In this document: positions 43,173 through 53,690 of the stretch, piece after piece | How the letters are laid out: every line of letters starts with the position of its first letter | Position numbering within the stretch: position 1 is the stretch's first letter | Assembly: GCA_036873135.1 (NCBI GenBank) | Contig: JAPTYO010000002.1 | Location: 23,586,452-23,650,451, forward strand | Source: Clarkia xantiana subsp. parviflora | Lineage: Eukaryota > Streptophyta > Magnoliopsida > Myrtales > Onagraceae | Length of the DNA stretch: 64,000 bases | Reading direction: 5' to 3' | The notes under the pieces: generated by a model | What the model saw: the letters and a program-made list of their open reading frames with translations, nothing else | The model's database searches: none | What the model was told of the DNA's origin: nothing | Made by a program: the position numbers and the translations under genes

Positions 43173-43830
43173 TTAGATGTCATTCTTTAGTAACGTAATA
43201 CCAGTAACCCTAAAACCCTACTACTCTGTCTCTAAATTATATTATACGTATATATATACATAATATTGTCAGAGTTATTAAGAGGACTTAAATTTTAAAA
43301 TAAAATATATACAGAATTAACAAAAAAAAAAATAAAATTGTCAAAAACAACTTCAAAAGCAGGTCCGACCCTGTGTTTGACCTAGGTCACGTCCCATCAC
43401 AATTTGTGATGTATGGAAACGGGGACATGGTCAAATATATTTATAAAAAAAAGGAGAAATTATGGAAATTAAAAGATACAAATTCCGAAATCAATGTGCC
43501 GAGAAATTTCGACTGGATCTAGTCATCAAAATGCCACAAAAGTTGGTCTTTATTACACGCATACCACTGTGAGTGTAATTAGTGTTCCGAAGTTCCGACA
43601 TTTCGGAACGTCTATCAACACTCGTTATACTCAAGTCATTCTCTCTACTTTCAAAACTTCTCGTGTCTTAATTTTGAAACTGCTATCAGTTCTCTCTAAA
43701 AAAAATGATCAAACTCACGCACATCACCACGTGACATTTGTATCTTTTTTTTTTCCCAATAAATACAAACAAGAGAGAAAATTGAGGGTAAAGCTTGACC
43801 GCTCAAGGGACAAAGGGAAGGATGTGATGT
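43173..43830. other. Spacer, no recognised gene
   Basis: AT-rich sequence. The ORF 43494-43865 shows no motif and runs into the next MITE. CAGGTCCGACC words at 43361 and 44541 flank the MITE at some distance and may belong to one interrupted repeat, unproven. Confidence 0.4.
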
Positions 43831-44469
43831 TAGGGCTGGTGATGGTGAGGGTATGGTGCGAATAACACTAATATCATAATATTTTCACTCATACCAAAAT
43901 CATAACCATAACCACTGCGGTTATATTCTTCATATATACCATAACCATAACCATGGTTTTTAACCACGATTAAACCATTTAACCACAATCATTCAAACTA
44001 ATACAACATCATTGTTTCATACAAGAAATCCAAATTAAACATAACTTAATTGTTTCACTTAATTAAAAAAAAACATATTCAATTGCCTATCACTTGCGAT
44101 CATCGACCCTCATTCGCCATCACTTCCAATCATGGTTACCTAATAATAAGAAATATAGACAAAAAATGGTGGGTGGAAAAGGGAACAGAATAAAAATTAT
44201 AATATTTGAATAATAATTAAAGTATAATAATAATGTATATATATATATATATATATAACAATATAAGTATTAGTAATATATATATTAATATTATATATAG
44301 AGGTGATGGTTATAACCGCGGTTATGGACTGAAACCATAACCATAACCATTGCGGTTACAAGATTCATCAATATAACCGCCCCTCACCATAATAGTGCGG
44401 TTAACCATTGCGGTAAATGGTGTGAAGAATCATGGTTATTTAATTTTCACCGCACCATTGCCGACCCTA
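43831..44469. mobile_element. hAT-type MITE, copy 1 (TAGGGCTGGTGATGG ends)
   Basis: Left TAGGGCTGGTGATGGTGAGG and right CACCATTGCCGACCCTA are imperfect inverted repeats. TGTGATGT and TGTGCTGT flank it (8-bp duplication, one change). The interior has ATAACCATAACC runs and AACCGCGGTTAT. A second copy (48436-53307) contains a CACTA element. This uninterrupted copy shows its empty site. Confidence 0.88.
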
Positions 44470-44735
44470 TGTGCTGTCATGATATGGAATGAAGAGAAGA
44501 AGATGAAATTTTTTAAAAAAGTAATCTGCAGATTACACGCAGGTCCGACCTGCATTTTAGGTTATTTTTTGAAATATTAATTTTTTAGTGTTAATTTTGT
44601 ATATATTTTATTTTGAAATGTTTTTAAAGATTAGGTCTGATAAGAGAAGCTACAAGAGAATAAAATAATTTAATGACTCAAGTGATGGGAATCATGATAT
44701 GATGTGTCATAGAAGGAAAAACGAAATACATCATA

Positions 44736-44767
<32 letters not shown>

Positions 44768-44769
<2 letters not shown>

Positions 44770-44852
44770 CCCGCGTGGCTGTCTGATCACTAACGGGAAT
44801 TGAACCTCTGACATTTGGTTAATGGATGATGCGTTGAACCACCACACCATAC
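44768..44852 (-). repeat. tRNA-like SINE head on the - strand
   Basis: On the - strand TGGTGTGGTGGTTCAACGC resembles the polymerase III box A and AGGTTCAATTCCC box B, about 35 bases apart, as in tRNA-derived SINEs. The sequence ends at a TA microsatellite (44741-44766), which could replace its 3' tail. No tRNA cloverleaf is claimed. Confidence 0.5.
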
Positions 44853-44915
44853 TATATACATATACTGCTACAAGTTTTATCGTAAATTGTAAACAACGCT
44901 GTCAGCATGAACTAA

Positions 44916-46135
44916 GAGGGCGTTTGGATGGAAGTAATATGAGATTATTTGTAATGTGAGATTACAAGTAAAGTAATGTGAACTACATAATATAATGTTA
45001 GATTACAGTGTTTGGTATGTGTTGTAATGTGCATTGTAATATGACTTTATTATTATTATATTAATTTATATGAGAGTATATTATATTTTAATATGATAAA
45101 AATAAAAAGAATATATATTTTGACAACAACTAATTTCTTAAACTTTATGTTTTATGATTAATACTTAGGGTTGTCAACGGGGCGGGGCGGGGCGGGTATC
45201 GCTTGCCCCGTACCCGCCCCGCGGGACGAGCTGGTCGACCTGTACCCGCCCCACACAGTTCGCGGGGCGGGGCGGGTCGACCCGCGGGTCACCTATTAGT
45301 GGTACATAATATATTATTAGCAATATAAACCCTAAATTCTATATTTACCATATACAAATTCAATTTAAAATTTAAATCACAAATAATAAATTTAACTTCA
45401 AATCCAAATATAAGTCACAAATCTTAATTATTTTAACTATGTATTATATTACCTATATAGTTTTATATAAATACGTGTAATATATATATAAATTATCCAC
45501 ATACAGAGCGGGGCGGGTCAACGGGGCGGGGCGACCCCAAAATCATACCCGCCCAACGGGTCACGGATCGCGGGTCAACGGGTCAAAATCGGGGCGGGGC
45601 CCCGCGGGTCACGGATTACCCGTGACCCGTTGCCACCCCTAATACTATAATCATTTATGAATTCTAAAAACGAAATATTTAAACTCAATACGCATAGCTA
45701 TTAAAATTCTACTAGTTAAAAAATTATATATAGTTTTATAAGATAATTTTCATAAAAAATGAGACGAAAAAGACTTTACTCATTTTATACGAACATCATG
45801 TGCACTATTATTTAGTATAATAATGAGTTATTAAATAAAAATAAAAAATAAAAACTAATAATAATAACAATATTATTATCAGAATAATATATAAAGATAA
45901 TATAAAGTATTTTATCTATTTAATAAATAATAATAAAATAATAACACTCTGTAATTTTGGTCGTAATTTCACATTATATTCGTTTTTTGATGTAATCTCA
46001 CATTATATTGAATGAAATTTGAACGTAATCTCAGATTATAATAGACATTTGATTACTATGCACATTACATAATGTTGATATAACGTGGAACGTAATTTTA
46101 GATTTTACCCCACATTACATCCATTCAAACACGCC
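44916..46135. mobile_element. PIF/Harbinger-like element, copy 2 (TSD TAA), with nested TIR element
   Basis: Ends GAGGGCGTTTGGATGG and CCATTCAAACACGCC, with TAA at 44913-44915 and 46136-46138. Most of its length is similar to 20653-22434. No transposase. Bases 45166-45639 are a separate insertion. The right flank is Repeat X. Confidence 0.82.
45166..45639. mobile_element. hAT-like MITE nested in Harbinger copy 2 (GGCGGGGCGGG ends)
   Basis: It starts TAGGGTTGTCAACGGGGCG and ends CCCGTTGCCACCCC. TAATACT flanks both sides (45159-45165 and 45640-45646). Harbinger copy 1 has uninterrupted GGTTAATACCATAATCATTT at this position, proving the insertion. Both ends carry GC-rich direct words (GGGGCGGGGCGGGTCGACCC) around an AT-rich core. 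Confidence 0.85.
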
Positions 46136-46249
46136 TAAGGACTAATTAACTCAAGCTTGGCCAGAAAAAGAGAAGTACTAACTCAAGTGAAGGGGTCGAT
46201 GTGAATCATCAATCATGTGATGAGTCAGAAGAAAAAACAAAATCCACCA
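46136..46249. repeat. Repeat X, copy 2, left part
   Basis: It matches 20171-20280 up to AAAATCCACCA, where the Helitron begins. The remainder of the repeat resumes at 53434. Confidence 0.8.
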
Positions 46250-46324
46250 TCTTTATACCAATATAAAATGTGAGAGTTGTCCTCACCCCCAAAAGGTACC
46301 TCTTGAACATTTTTTTTTAATTTT

Positions 46325-46355
<31 letters not shown>

Positions 46356-48356
46356 GTTATATTTAGTTCCTATATTTTTTATTATATTATATATATATAT
46401 ACGTGTTATATTTAGTTCCCTTATTTTTATAAAATGGCGATTTAGTCTTTTTATCTTTGAGACCCATCTATTTATTACTAAAAAAACCATTTAATTACAT
46501 TTTGTTTTTTTTAGTTTTAGGTCGCTTAATTGGTAGGTCACCGTAGTTATTATTAATTTCTCCATCAAATATATATCAATTAGAGTCAACCATGCATTTA
46601 ATAGGTGCAAATGTCAGGTAGATGCATTTTTTCATTCACTATATCACTGATTCGAGGATGTTCCGCTTGTTAACAGTTTTGCAGCAAATAAATTAGTCAC
46701 TTGCTAATTCAAATAACATATCAAATATGGATCAAACGTGGTTCTTGAAGTTTGACTTTACATATAACATGTTACTGAATGTTTAATACTTATTGACTCG
46801 AACTATCGATTTAGTTATTGCGTTTGTAAATTCAATCATATTAGGTATCTCCTAAATGTTAGTTGAATAATAGTTAAGTTGAATTCAAATATAAACTTTA
46901 GACATTAATGTTTTAAAAAATTGATGATTTAATCCCTACAATATTTTTATAAAATAGCGATTTAGTCTTTTTATATTTGAGACCCATCTATTTATCTTTA
47001 CTATTTATTACTATAAAAACCATTTAATTACATTTTGTTATTTTTAGTTTTTTAGGTCGCCTGATTGGTAGGTCACCGTAGTTATTATTAATTTCTCCAT
47101 CAAATATATATCAATTAGAGTCAACATGCATTTAATAGGTGCAAATGTCAAGTAGATGCATTTTTCCATTCACTATATCACTGATTTGAGGATGTTCCGC
47201 TTGTTAACATTTTTATAGCAAATAAATTAGTCACTTTCTAACTCAAATAACATATCAAATATGGATCAAACTTTGTTCTTGAAGTTTGAATTTACATATA
47301 ACATGTTACTCAATGTTTAATACTTATTGACTCGAACTATTGATTTAGTTATTGCGTTTGTAAATTCAAACATATTAGGTATCTCCTAAATGGTAGTTGA
47401 ATAAATAGTTAAGTTGAATTCAAGTATAAACTTTAGACATTAGTGTTTTAAAAAAATTGATGATTTAGTCCCTACAATATTTGAGTATTACTAAAAATTT
47501 CATTAGATAAATTGCATTAACTTTTTTGTTAAGGTCGCTTAACTGACATGTTACATAATTATCATTAACTTATTAATACAATATACCTATAAATTTGAGC
47601 CACCATAAAGTATGATATGTACTCAACTCGTGCAAACTTCAAGTACATGCTGAGATTTTTTTTGTATCACATAGATCAGTCACTTGTCAAATCATATCAA
47701 TTGTCAAAATATGGGCCAACCACGGTTCTTGAATTTTGACCTTTTACGGATAACCTGGTACTCATCGTCCAACATTTAGGTTCTTGAATCATTAATTTAG
47801 TTCTTCCGACTGTCAATTAAATCAAATTGTGTACAACCTAATTAGTAGTTAAATAAGTAATTGACATAAAATCAAGTATAAATTTTAGATTTTAATGAAT
47901 TGAAATTTTCTTTAGCATTAAATCAATTTTTGTTGGTATTATGATATAAAATTGCATAAAAAGTGTATAGTTACGTTTGTATATGTCAAACTGCTCCACC
48001 GAAGACTCTAAGTGGTTAATTGCGGGCTTACATTCTTCACTCATCAAGTTGATAAATTAGATACAACTTTGTCGTTAATAACTCACGTCATACTCAATCC
48101 AACTCATTATTAGTTATAACAGTAAATAAGTATCGTAATTTAAAACAATAGTTAATTTTTGACTTAATTATCTTTTTCTATTTTTCCCGTTTTGAATTAC
48201 TTTGTGTCGGTCTTTTCGATCACATATTCATTTCTCGCAACCCCTAAACTTGGCCATGTACTAGTTACATATTATCATATTAGAAAACTGAAGATAAATT
48301 ATGTATTTTGAAACTTAGACGACTTATGCGCGTGCAACGCACGCGCTAATAACTAG
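46250..48356 (+). mobile_element. Helitron (2.1 kb, non-autonomous) with both ends defined
   Basis: It starts TCTTTATACCAATATAAAAT after an A. It ends with an 8-bp stem GCGCGTGC-AAC-GCACGCGC (48328-48346), TAATAA and CTAG, before a T. Repeat X copy 1 has uninterrupted AAAATCCACCATACATA, so the element sits exactly between A and T, as Helitrons do. No Rep/helicase is encoded. The inside is a tandem repeat of about 520 bp. Confidence 0.93.
46423..47475. repeat. Two tandem 520-bp copies (plus a diverged third) inside the Helitron
   Basis: 46423-46942 and 46943-47475 are similar over their length, each starting ATTTTTATAAAAT-GCGATTT and sharing GTAGGTCACCGTAGTTATTA. 47476-47920 is a more diverged third copy (CAGTCACTTGTCAAATCATA, GGTTCTTGAATTTTGACC). 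No coding. Confidence 0.85.
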
Positions 48357-49484
48357 TACATATACATATGAGAAATTATACTATACCGCGTCGTCACCAC
48401 GTGCTGGCCCTCATCCCACTCACAATGGATATGGATAGGGCTGGCGATGGTGAGGGTATGGTGCGAATAGCACTAATACCATAACCATATCATATTTTTT
48501 TAACTCATACCATAACCATAACCATAACCACTGCGGTTATGATTCTTCATACCATAACCATAACCATAACCATAACCATAACCATAACCATAACCATAAC
48601 CATGGTTTTTAACCACGATTAAACCATTTAACCACAATCATTTAAACTAATACAACATTATTGTTCATACAAGAAAAGTAAATACACATTCATTGTTTCA
48701 TACACGAAATCCAAATTAAACATAACTTTATTGTTTTACTCAATTAAAAAAACATATCTTCAATTGGTTATCATATGCGATCATCGATCCTCATTAGCCA
48801 TCACTTACAATCGTGGTTACCTAATAATCAGAAATATAGACAAAAAAATGGCAGGTGGGAAAGGGAACGGAATAAGAATTATAATATTTGAATAATAATT
48901 AAAGTATAATAATAATGTATATATATATATAACAATATATGTATATCACTACAAGAAAACTGGTTTTAAGCGACGCGAAAGTTGCGACACTTTTAAAAGC
49001 GTCGCAAAATTTTTTGGCACCCAGAGTTTAGGCAACGTTTAGGGAAGCGTCGCTTTAACATAAAAATTAAAACAACGTTTGCTTTTAAAGTTGTTTAAAA
49101 TTTGGTTTAGACAACTGTTTTCACTGGTGCGTTGCTTAATTATTAGGTTTAAATAACGCTTTATAAAACGTCGGCTTAACATATATAATAAGCGACGCTT
49201 GATCTTAACGTTGTTTAAAGTTTAAGGTTTAGGCAATGTGTTTTAATATTGCGTCGTATAATGGTTAGGTTTAAACAATGTCTTGTAAAACGTTGGTTTA
49301 ACATGAATATTAAACAACAGCTGCTTTTAGCGTTGTTTAAAGTTCGGTTTAGGCAACGTATTAAGCGTTGCCTAATGTTCAGGTGTAGGCAACGCTTATT
49401 TAAAATAATATTTTATTCCATTAACGCATCTTTTTTTTGCCAATTTTAATCTGAGCTCTGTGAAAACGACGGAATGCTTCCTCC

Positions 49485-49600
49485 ACTGCGAGTCGCGACT
49501 CCTTCACTGCTGCGACTCCGAGTCGCGACTCCTTCACCGCTGCGACTCCGAGTCGCGACTCCTTCACCGCTGCGACTCTGATTCGCGACTCAGGGGCGGG
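49485..49600. repeat. Short GC-rich tandem repeat in the CACTA element
   Basis: Four units of about 30 bp with GCGACTCCTTCACCGCTGCG and CTCCGAGTC. Both strands are open in this stretch (49421-49645 - and 49460-49717 +), a repeat artefact. It may be a captured 5' leader, since a plant-exon-like GC rise precedes the SNF2 fragment. Confidence 0.6.
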
Positions 49601-50880
49601 CTTGAAGATCTGCGACTCCGATTTGCTGAGCTCCGACTCCGGCACAACTGTTTCTTCACTGCGCCAGTTGCATTAGCCCGACTCCGGCTTCTTCCCTGCG
49701 ACCCCAGGCTTCGGTGAGGTCTTGTTTCTTCATCTATTTCTAAATTTAGCTTCGATTTAGTGATGTGAAGTTGATCCTTCTTTAGATCTCTAATTTCGAG
49801 TGTAAATTAGAGAAAATACTGTTGATTGCATATCAGCTAGGGTTCCGATCTAGGGATTGCATATCACCTGAGTTGTGGTAATTGGAATCAATTCGGCAAT
49901 TTCAGGTTCATATTCATCAACCATAGACCGATTAGTGCCTACAATATCATTATTCTGATTCTGAAGTGCTTATGATGTAGAATTATAAAACTGCAGCTTG
50001 ATTCAGTCTCTTTTGCTGCCTTAGAAACAGCAACCTCATTTCGTGCATATAGATTCTACTCTTGTAGATATGTTGTGATCGTTCACATGATTAGTAGAAG
50101 ATGTGCATCTATCATTTATAGTAGATCCAATCTTTATGTTTTATTTCTGCAGGCCAGAGAAGTTTGGAGAACTACTGCAGAGACTGAAGCTTCTTGGTGC
50201 CCATAAATTTGTTCCATCAAGTCCTAGTGTGGCAGAGCATGTCTTGTTTAGATTATCACCCAACATCTGTAGAAATTTAGATTCTGAATGTGCTCTAAAC
50301 AAGCGAAGTATCACAGGAAAATTATTAAGTGTCCTCTAAGTTTCAAGTGTAAACATATTAAGAAAATACGGGAATATTCTAATTTGAGTTATTTAATACT
50401 GAGATATTGCTGCAGAAACTATAATGAGTCTGCAAGTCTTAAATCGGGCAAGTTAGGGGGATTCGTGAGTCTGGGGATTCGTGAGTATGAGGACATACCT
50501 ATTTGATTATCTACCTCTCACTGCACTTATTGAGAGTCAGGTTCGTCTTCCATTTGACCCTTAGCTCTATATTCCTTTAAAGAAAACTAAAAAAGCCAAA
50601 GGATAACAACAATTTCAGCCTCTTCTACTGTATCATCTAATAATATCCTCAATGTGGATATCGTGAATTCCAGGTATTTTACGTTCAATTCTTTAGTTGG
50701 TAAGGTTTAATAGCTATTGCCGCAGATGATTCTGCCAGCTTAATCTATTATTATTTTTATTTAATCATTAATTTTCCAAGTAATAGGTAACATCTCAATG
50801 CAATTTATCCCTTTTAAAATTGAAGTAGACGGTTCTATCTCTTAAATTCCTTGAGGAGAAGTTCTAACTTGGCATATTTT

Positions 50881-51570
50881 ATGTCTTGCAGATAAGGCGC
50901 CTGAAGGAGCATGTCATGGCGTATTTACCACCCAAACGTAGGTAAATAATAAGACTTCTACTAAAGAAATCAGATATTGCTTCAGCTAAAGATGCTGTCA
51001 AAGCATCTAAATGCGAGACATTAACAAGCAATAATCTTCGCACACCATCACAAAGTGCTCAACAGACTGCATGTAAGTTAACTGATTGATGCATATGATA
51101 TTTCTCTTCTAATGTAGCCCATATGCAGGTGACGTGTTACCTTATATATGTTGTTATGCATTGTTTTGGTCATTTGTCTTAAATGAAGCTAGTTGTTGAT
51201 ACGCTTACTTATGGCTCAGGAGTATATATGTGAGAAATGGGTCACATTTGTTCGAATAGATGGAAATACTCTTCCAAGAGATAGGCAATCTGCTGCGATC
51301 TCCTTTCAAACATCATCTGAGGTCTGTATCTATACAATCTCATTCGATTTGGTTGCATACTTGTCGTTTAATCCTCTTGGGGTTGTGTTTTAGGTCCTTC
51401 AGTTCTCGAATTGAATACCTAATTTTAGAAATGAATTGATGTATTATTTAATCAAGTTAAGATTGCAATAATTGGAATCACGGCTAGAGGTGTTGGTCTT
51501 AACTTGTCGGCGGCAAAAAGTGTTGTCTTTTTGGAGTTGCCGCCTTTTTCACCATGGATGCTTCAGGTGC
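50881..51570 (+). pseudogene. Captured SNF2-family ATPase fragment (ZRANB3/SMARCAL1-like) inside CACTA
   Basis: Successive exon-like pieces read IRRLKEHVMAYLPPKRR (50884-50935), LLKKSDIASAKDAV (about 50957-51000), CEKWVTFVRIDGNTLPRDRQ then SAAISFQTSSE ending at a GT donor (51229-51321), and VKIAIIGITARGVGLNLSAA then SVVFLELPPFSPWMLQ (51460-51567). These are the helicase C-terminal motifs of SNF2 proteins (RIDG, motif V ITAxGVGL). Such ATPases remodel or re-anneal DNA at stalled forks. Helicase motif VI and the N-terminal ATPase lobe are missing and a stop follows KRR. The family was recognised from memory. The 78-codon ORF 50103-50339 upstream may be another exon but was not identified. Confidence 0.8.
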
Positions 51571-52075
51571 TGCTCTGTTCCTTTAAGATGATATGATTAG
51601 TTTTAGTTTAGAGCAAATGTCCTATGTTGATTAATGATGGCGTGAAGATGGTGTGGATCCATGTTTCTGCTTCTATGCTAGTTGAACCGTTGATTAAAAA
51701 TTGAAGTTAAAGTAAGTTATGGAAGTTAGAAATTGAGGATCAACTTGAACTTATTTAACTCCGAAATGCCTATTTCTTCGTTCTTGACTTTTAAAGTACC
51801 TATGCTTTTTTATTCATCACACCAATAAGGACTAAAACTTTCATCTATTCAACAGTCGCAGTAAATGGTTTGTGTGAACCCTCACCACCTTTGGATACAT
51901 TGGACAACATCCGATCCTTGGACCGTATACAGGAGGTTTGTGCGCATATTGACTACTCGGTTAAACACATAAAACATAGTTTTTCTGTGCTTATTGATTA
52001 CATCAATGTTACTATAATGAGCAGGCAGAGGCACTTGAGCGCGCACGAGTTGAGCGGAAGCATTTGAGCGTGTCA

Positions 52076-52186
52076 GGGTTGAGCAAGCAGAGGCACTAGA
52101 GCATGTTCGAGCAGATGCACGAGCGGATGCCCGAGCGGAGATGTTCGCTATTCTTAAGGGGCTTGGACCGAGCCAACCTTCTTAAG
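52076..52186 (+). pseudogene. C-terminal fragment of a possible CACTA-encoded protein
   Basis: A frame without start reads an Ala/Glu/Arg repeat (EQAEALEHVRADARADARA) then EMFAILKGLGPSQPS and stop. Heptad-like Ala/Glu repeats ending in an MFAILK-type motif occur at the end of plant En/Spm accessory proteins. The assignment is tentative. An upstream duplicate of the repeat (52022-52060) is in another frame. Confidence 0.35.
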
Positions 52187-52419
52187 ATATGAACTCTTAT
52201 TATGTTTATGACTATCTACTTGTCATTTATTATATTTTGACAACTATCTAATATTTTAGTTGTGAACTTCTATTATGTTTGTAAGAACTATCAACTACTT
52301 TGTTTATGATGATTTTTTTTGGTAGAATGAATGTATGATGACTTTAAGTCTCTTTGGATTTAATGAATTTGAGTATAATTGGTATCTAATTAAAAATTTA
52401 ATATATTGCATTGCTGGTT

Positions 52420-52890
52420 TAGGCAAAGCAACGCAAAAAACGTTGTTTATACAAGAAGGAAAGGTAACGCATAAAGCGTTGTCTATACTTGAAGTATAGG
52501 CAACGCTTAATGCGTTGTCTATACTAGAAGTATAGGCAATGCTAAATGCGTTGTCTATACTAGAAGTATAGACAACGCAAAAAACGTTGTATATACTTGA
52601 AGTATAGGCAACGCAGAAAGCGTTGTCTATACAAGAAGTATTGGCAACGCACAATGCGTTGTCTATACTTGAAGTATAGGCAATGCAAAATGCGTTGTCT
52701 ATACTTCAAGTATAGGCGATGCAGAAAGCGTTGTCTATACAAGAAGTATAGGCAACGCACAATGCGTTGTCTATACTTGAAGTATAGGCAACGCAAAATG
52801 CGTTGTCTATACTAGAAGTATAGGCAACGCAAAATGCGTTGTCTATACTAGAAGTATAGGCAATGCCGAAAGCGTTTTCTATACTTAAAA
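52420..52890. repeat. CACTA subterminal tandem array, 36-37 bp units, each with two small palindromes
   Basis: About 12 units of GGCAACGCAAAATGCGTTGT plus CTATACTTGAAGTATA. In each, CAACGCA-AAA-TGCGTTG and TATACTT-GAAGTATA are inverted. ORFs on both strands here are repeat frames. The array probably serves as clustered transposase binding sites. Confidence 0.88.
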
Positions 52891-53433
52891 ATTACACAAC
52901 GTTTTCTGGCGTTATCTAAACCTTAGATAAGGACGACGTTAAAAAAACGTCGCATTTACTTATTTTTTAGGCAACGCTTAAAGCTAAACGTCGCAAAGTT
53001 TTAGGCGACTCCCCCCATGCCGACGCTTCCATTTGCGTCGTGGATTGCGTCGCCAAACTTTAGGCGACGCAAAAAGCGTTGCCTAAAGCAAATTTTAGCG
53101 TTGCTTAAACCCTATTTTCTAGTAGTTATATATATAGAGGTGATGGTTATAACCGCGGTTATAGACTGAATACCATAACCACAACCATTGCGGTTACAAG
53201 ATTCATCACCATAACCGCCCCTCACCATAATGGTGCGGTTAACCATTGCGGTAAATGGTGCGAATAACCATGATTATTTGATTTTCACCGCACCATTGCC
53301 GACCCTAGATATGGATGAGGGTAGGACCCAATCAGATGGGCCCCCACCACACCCCATTGTGAGTGTGTGAGGGCTAGCACGTGGTGGCGCCGTGCTAGCG
53401 AAGAAAATCTCGTATATATATATTAGATATAAT

Positions 53434-53690
53434 TAAAAAAAAATAGCTAAAACCATGTGTTGATTAGTTGGACCATGTGTTGATTAGCGCGCTGGACCAT
53501 GTGTTGATTAGCGCGCTGGACTATGTGTAATAACTAGTACGTTTGAATTAAATCAAACATAAATATTTAATTAAATTTATATATTAGATAATCTAATATA
53601 CGTATATAATGCGCTAACTAGGGGTGCAGTTGGATCATTCGATCATGGCTCCGACAGGAGGTGCCGTTGGACCTACGACATCATGGATCA
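53434..53690. repeat. Repeat X, copy 2, right part, with a short local triplication
   Basis: It matches 20305-20530 (TAGCTAAA-CCATGTGTTG, TACGTTTGAAT, GGTGCAGTTGGATCAT, CCGTTGGA-CTACGAC). Here GGACCATGTGTTGATTAGCG is present in three tandem copies (53455-53530), but once in copy 1. Confidence 0.75.

Larger units (their letters stand above)
48947..53126. mobile_element. CACTA (En/Spm) element carrying host gene fragments
   Basis: It starts CACTACAAGAAAACTGG and ends CCCTATTTTCTAGTAGT (terminal G lost), with TAT on both sides (48944-48946 and 53127-53129), the 3-bp duplication of CACTA elements. Subterminal regions are packed with GGCAACGC/GCGTTGTC words in both orientations (48960-49400 and 52420-53100), the usual transposase-binding layout. 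The full transposase is absent. It contains SNF2-family exons (50881-51570) and the C-terminus of a possible transposon protein (52076-52186). Inserted in a hAT MITE whose other copy shows the empty site. Confidence 0.93.
48436..53307. mobile_element. hAT-type MITE, copy 2 (TSD GATATGGA), carrying a CACTA element
   Basis: Ends TAGGGCTGGCGATGGTGAGG and CACCATTGCCGACCCTA. GATATGGA is perfectly repeated at 48428-48435 and 53308-53315. Similar to 43831-44469 on both sides of the CACTA insertion. It holds a longer ATAACC run (48553-48600). Confidence 0.92.
48370..53411. mobile_element. TIR element of unknown superfamily, split by a hAT MITE
   Basis: The left end (GAGAAATTATACTATACCGC) and right end (inverted GAGATTTTCTTCGCTAGCAC) share CACCACGTGCT-G-CCCTCA and CACTCACAATGG over about 55 bases. 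Without the nested hAT element it would be only about 170 bp. The flanks are AT-rich and do not give a clean duplication. Confidence 0.65.

Noticed and set aside
49421..49717. Overlapping ORFs at the left side of the CACTA element
   Set aside because: Produced by a 30-bp GC-rich repeat, with no conserved protein feature.
52597..52815. Arg/Cys/Tyr-rich repeat ORFs on both strands
   Set aside because: They are reading frames through the 36-37 bp CACTA subterminal array.
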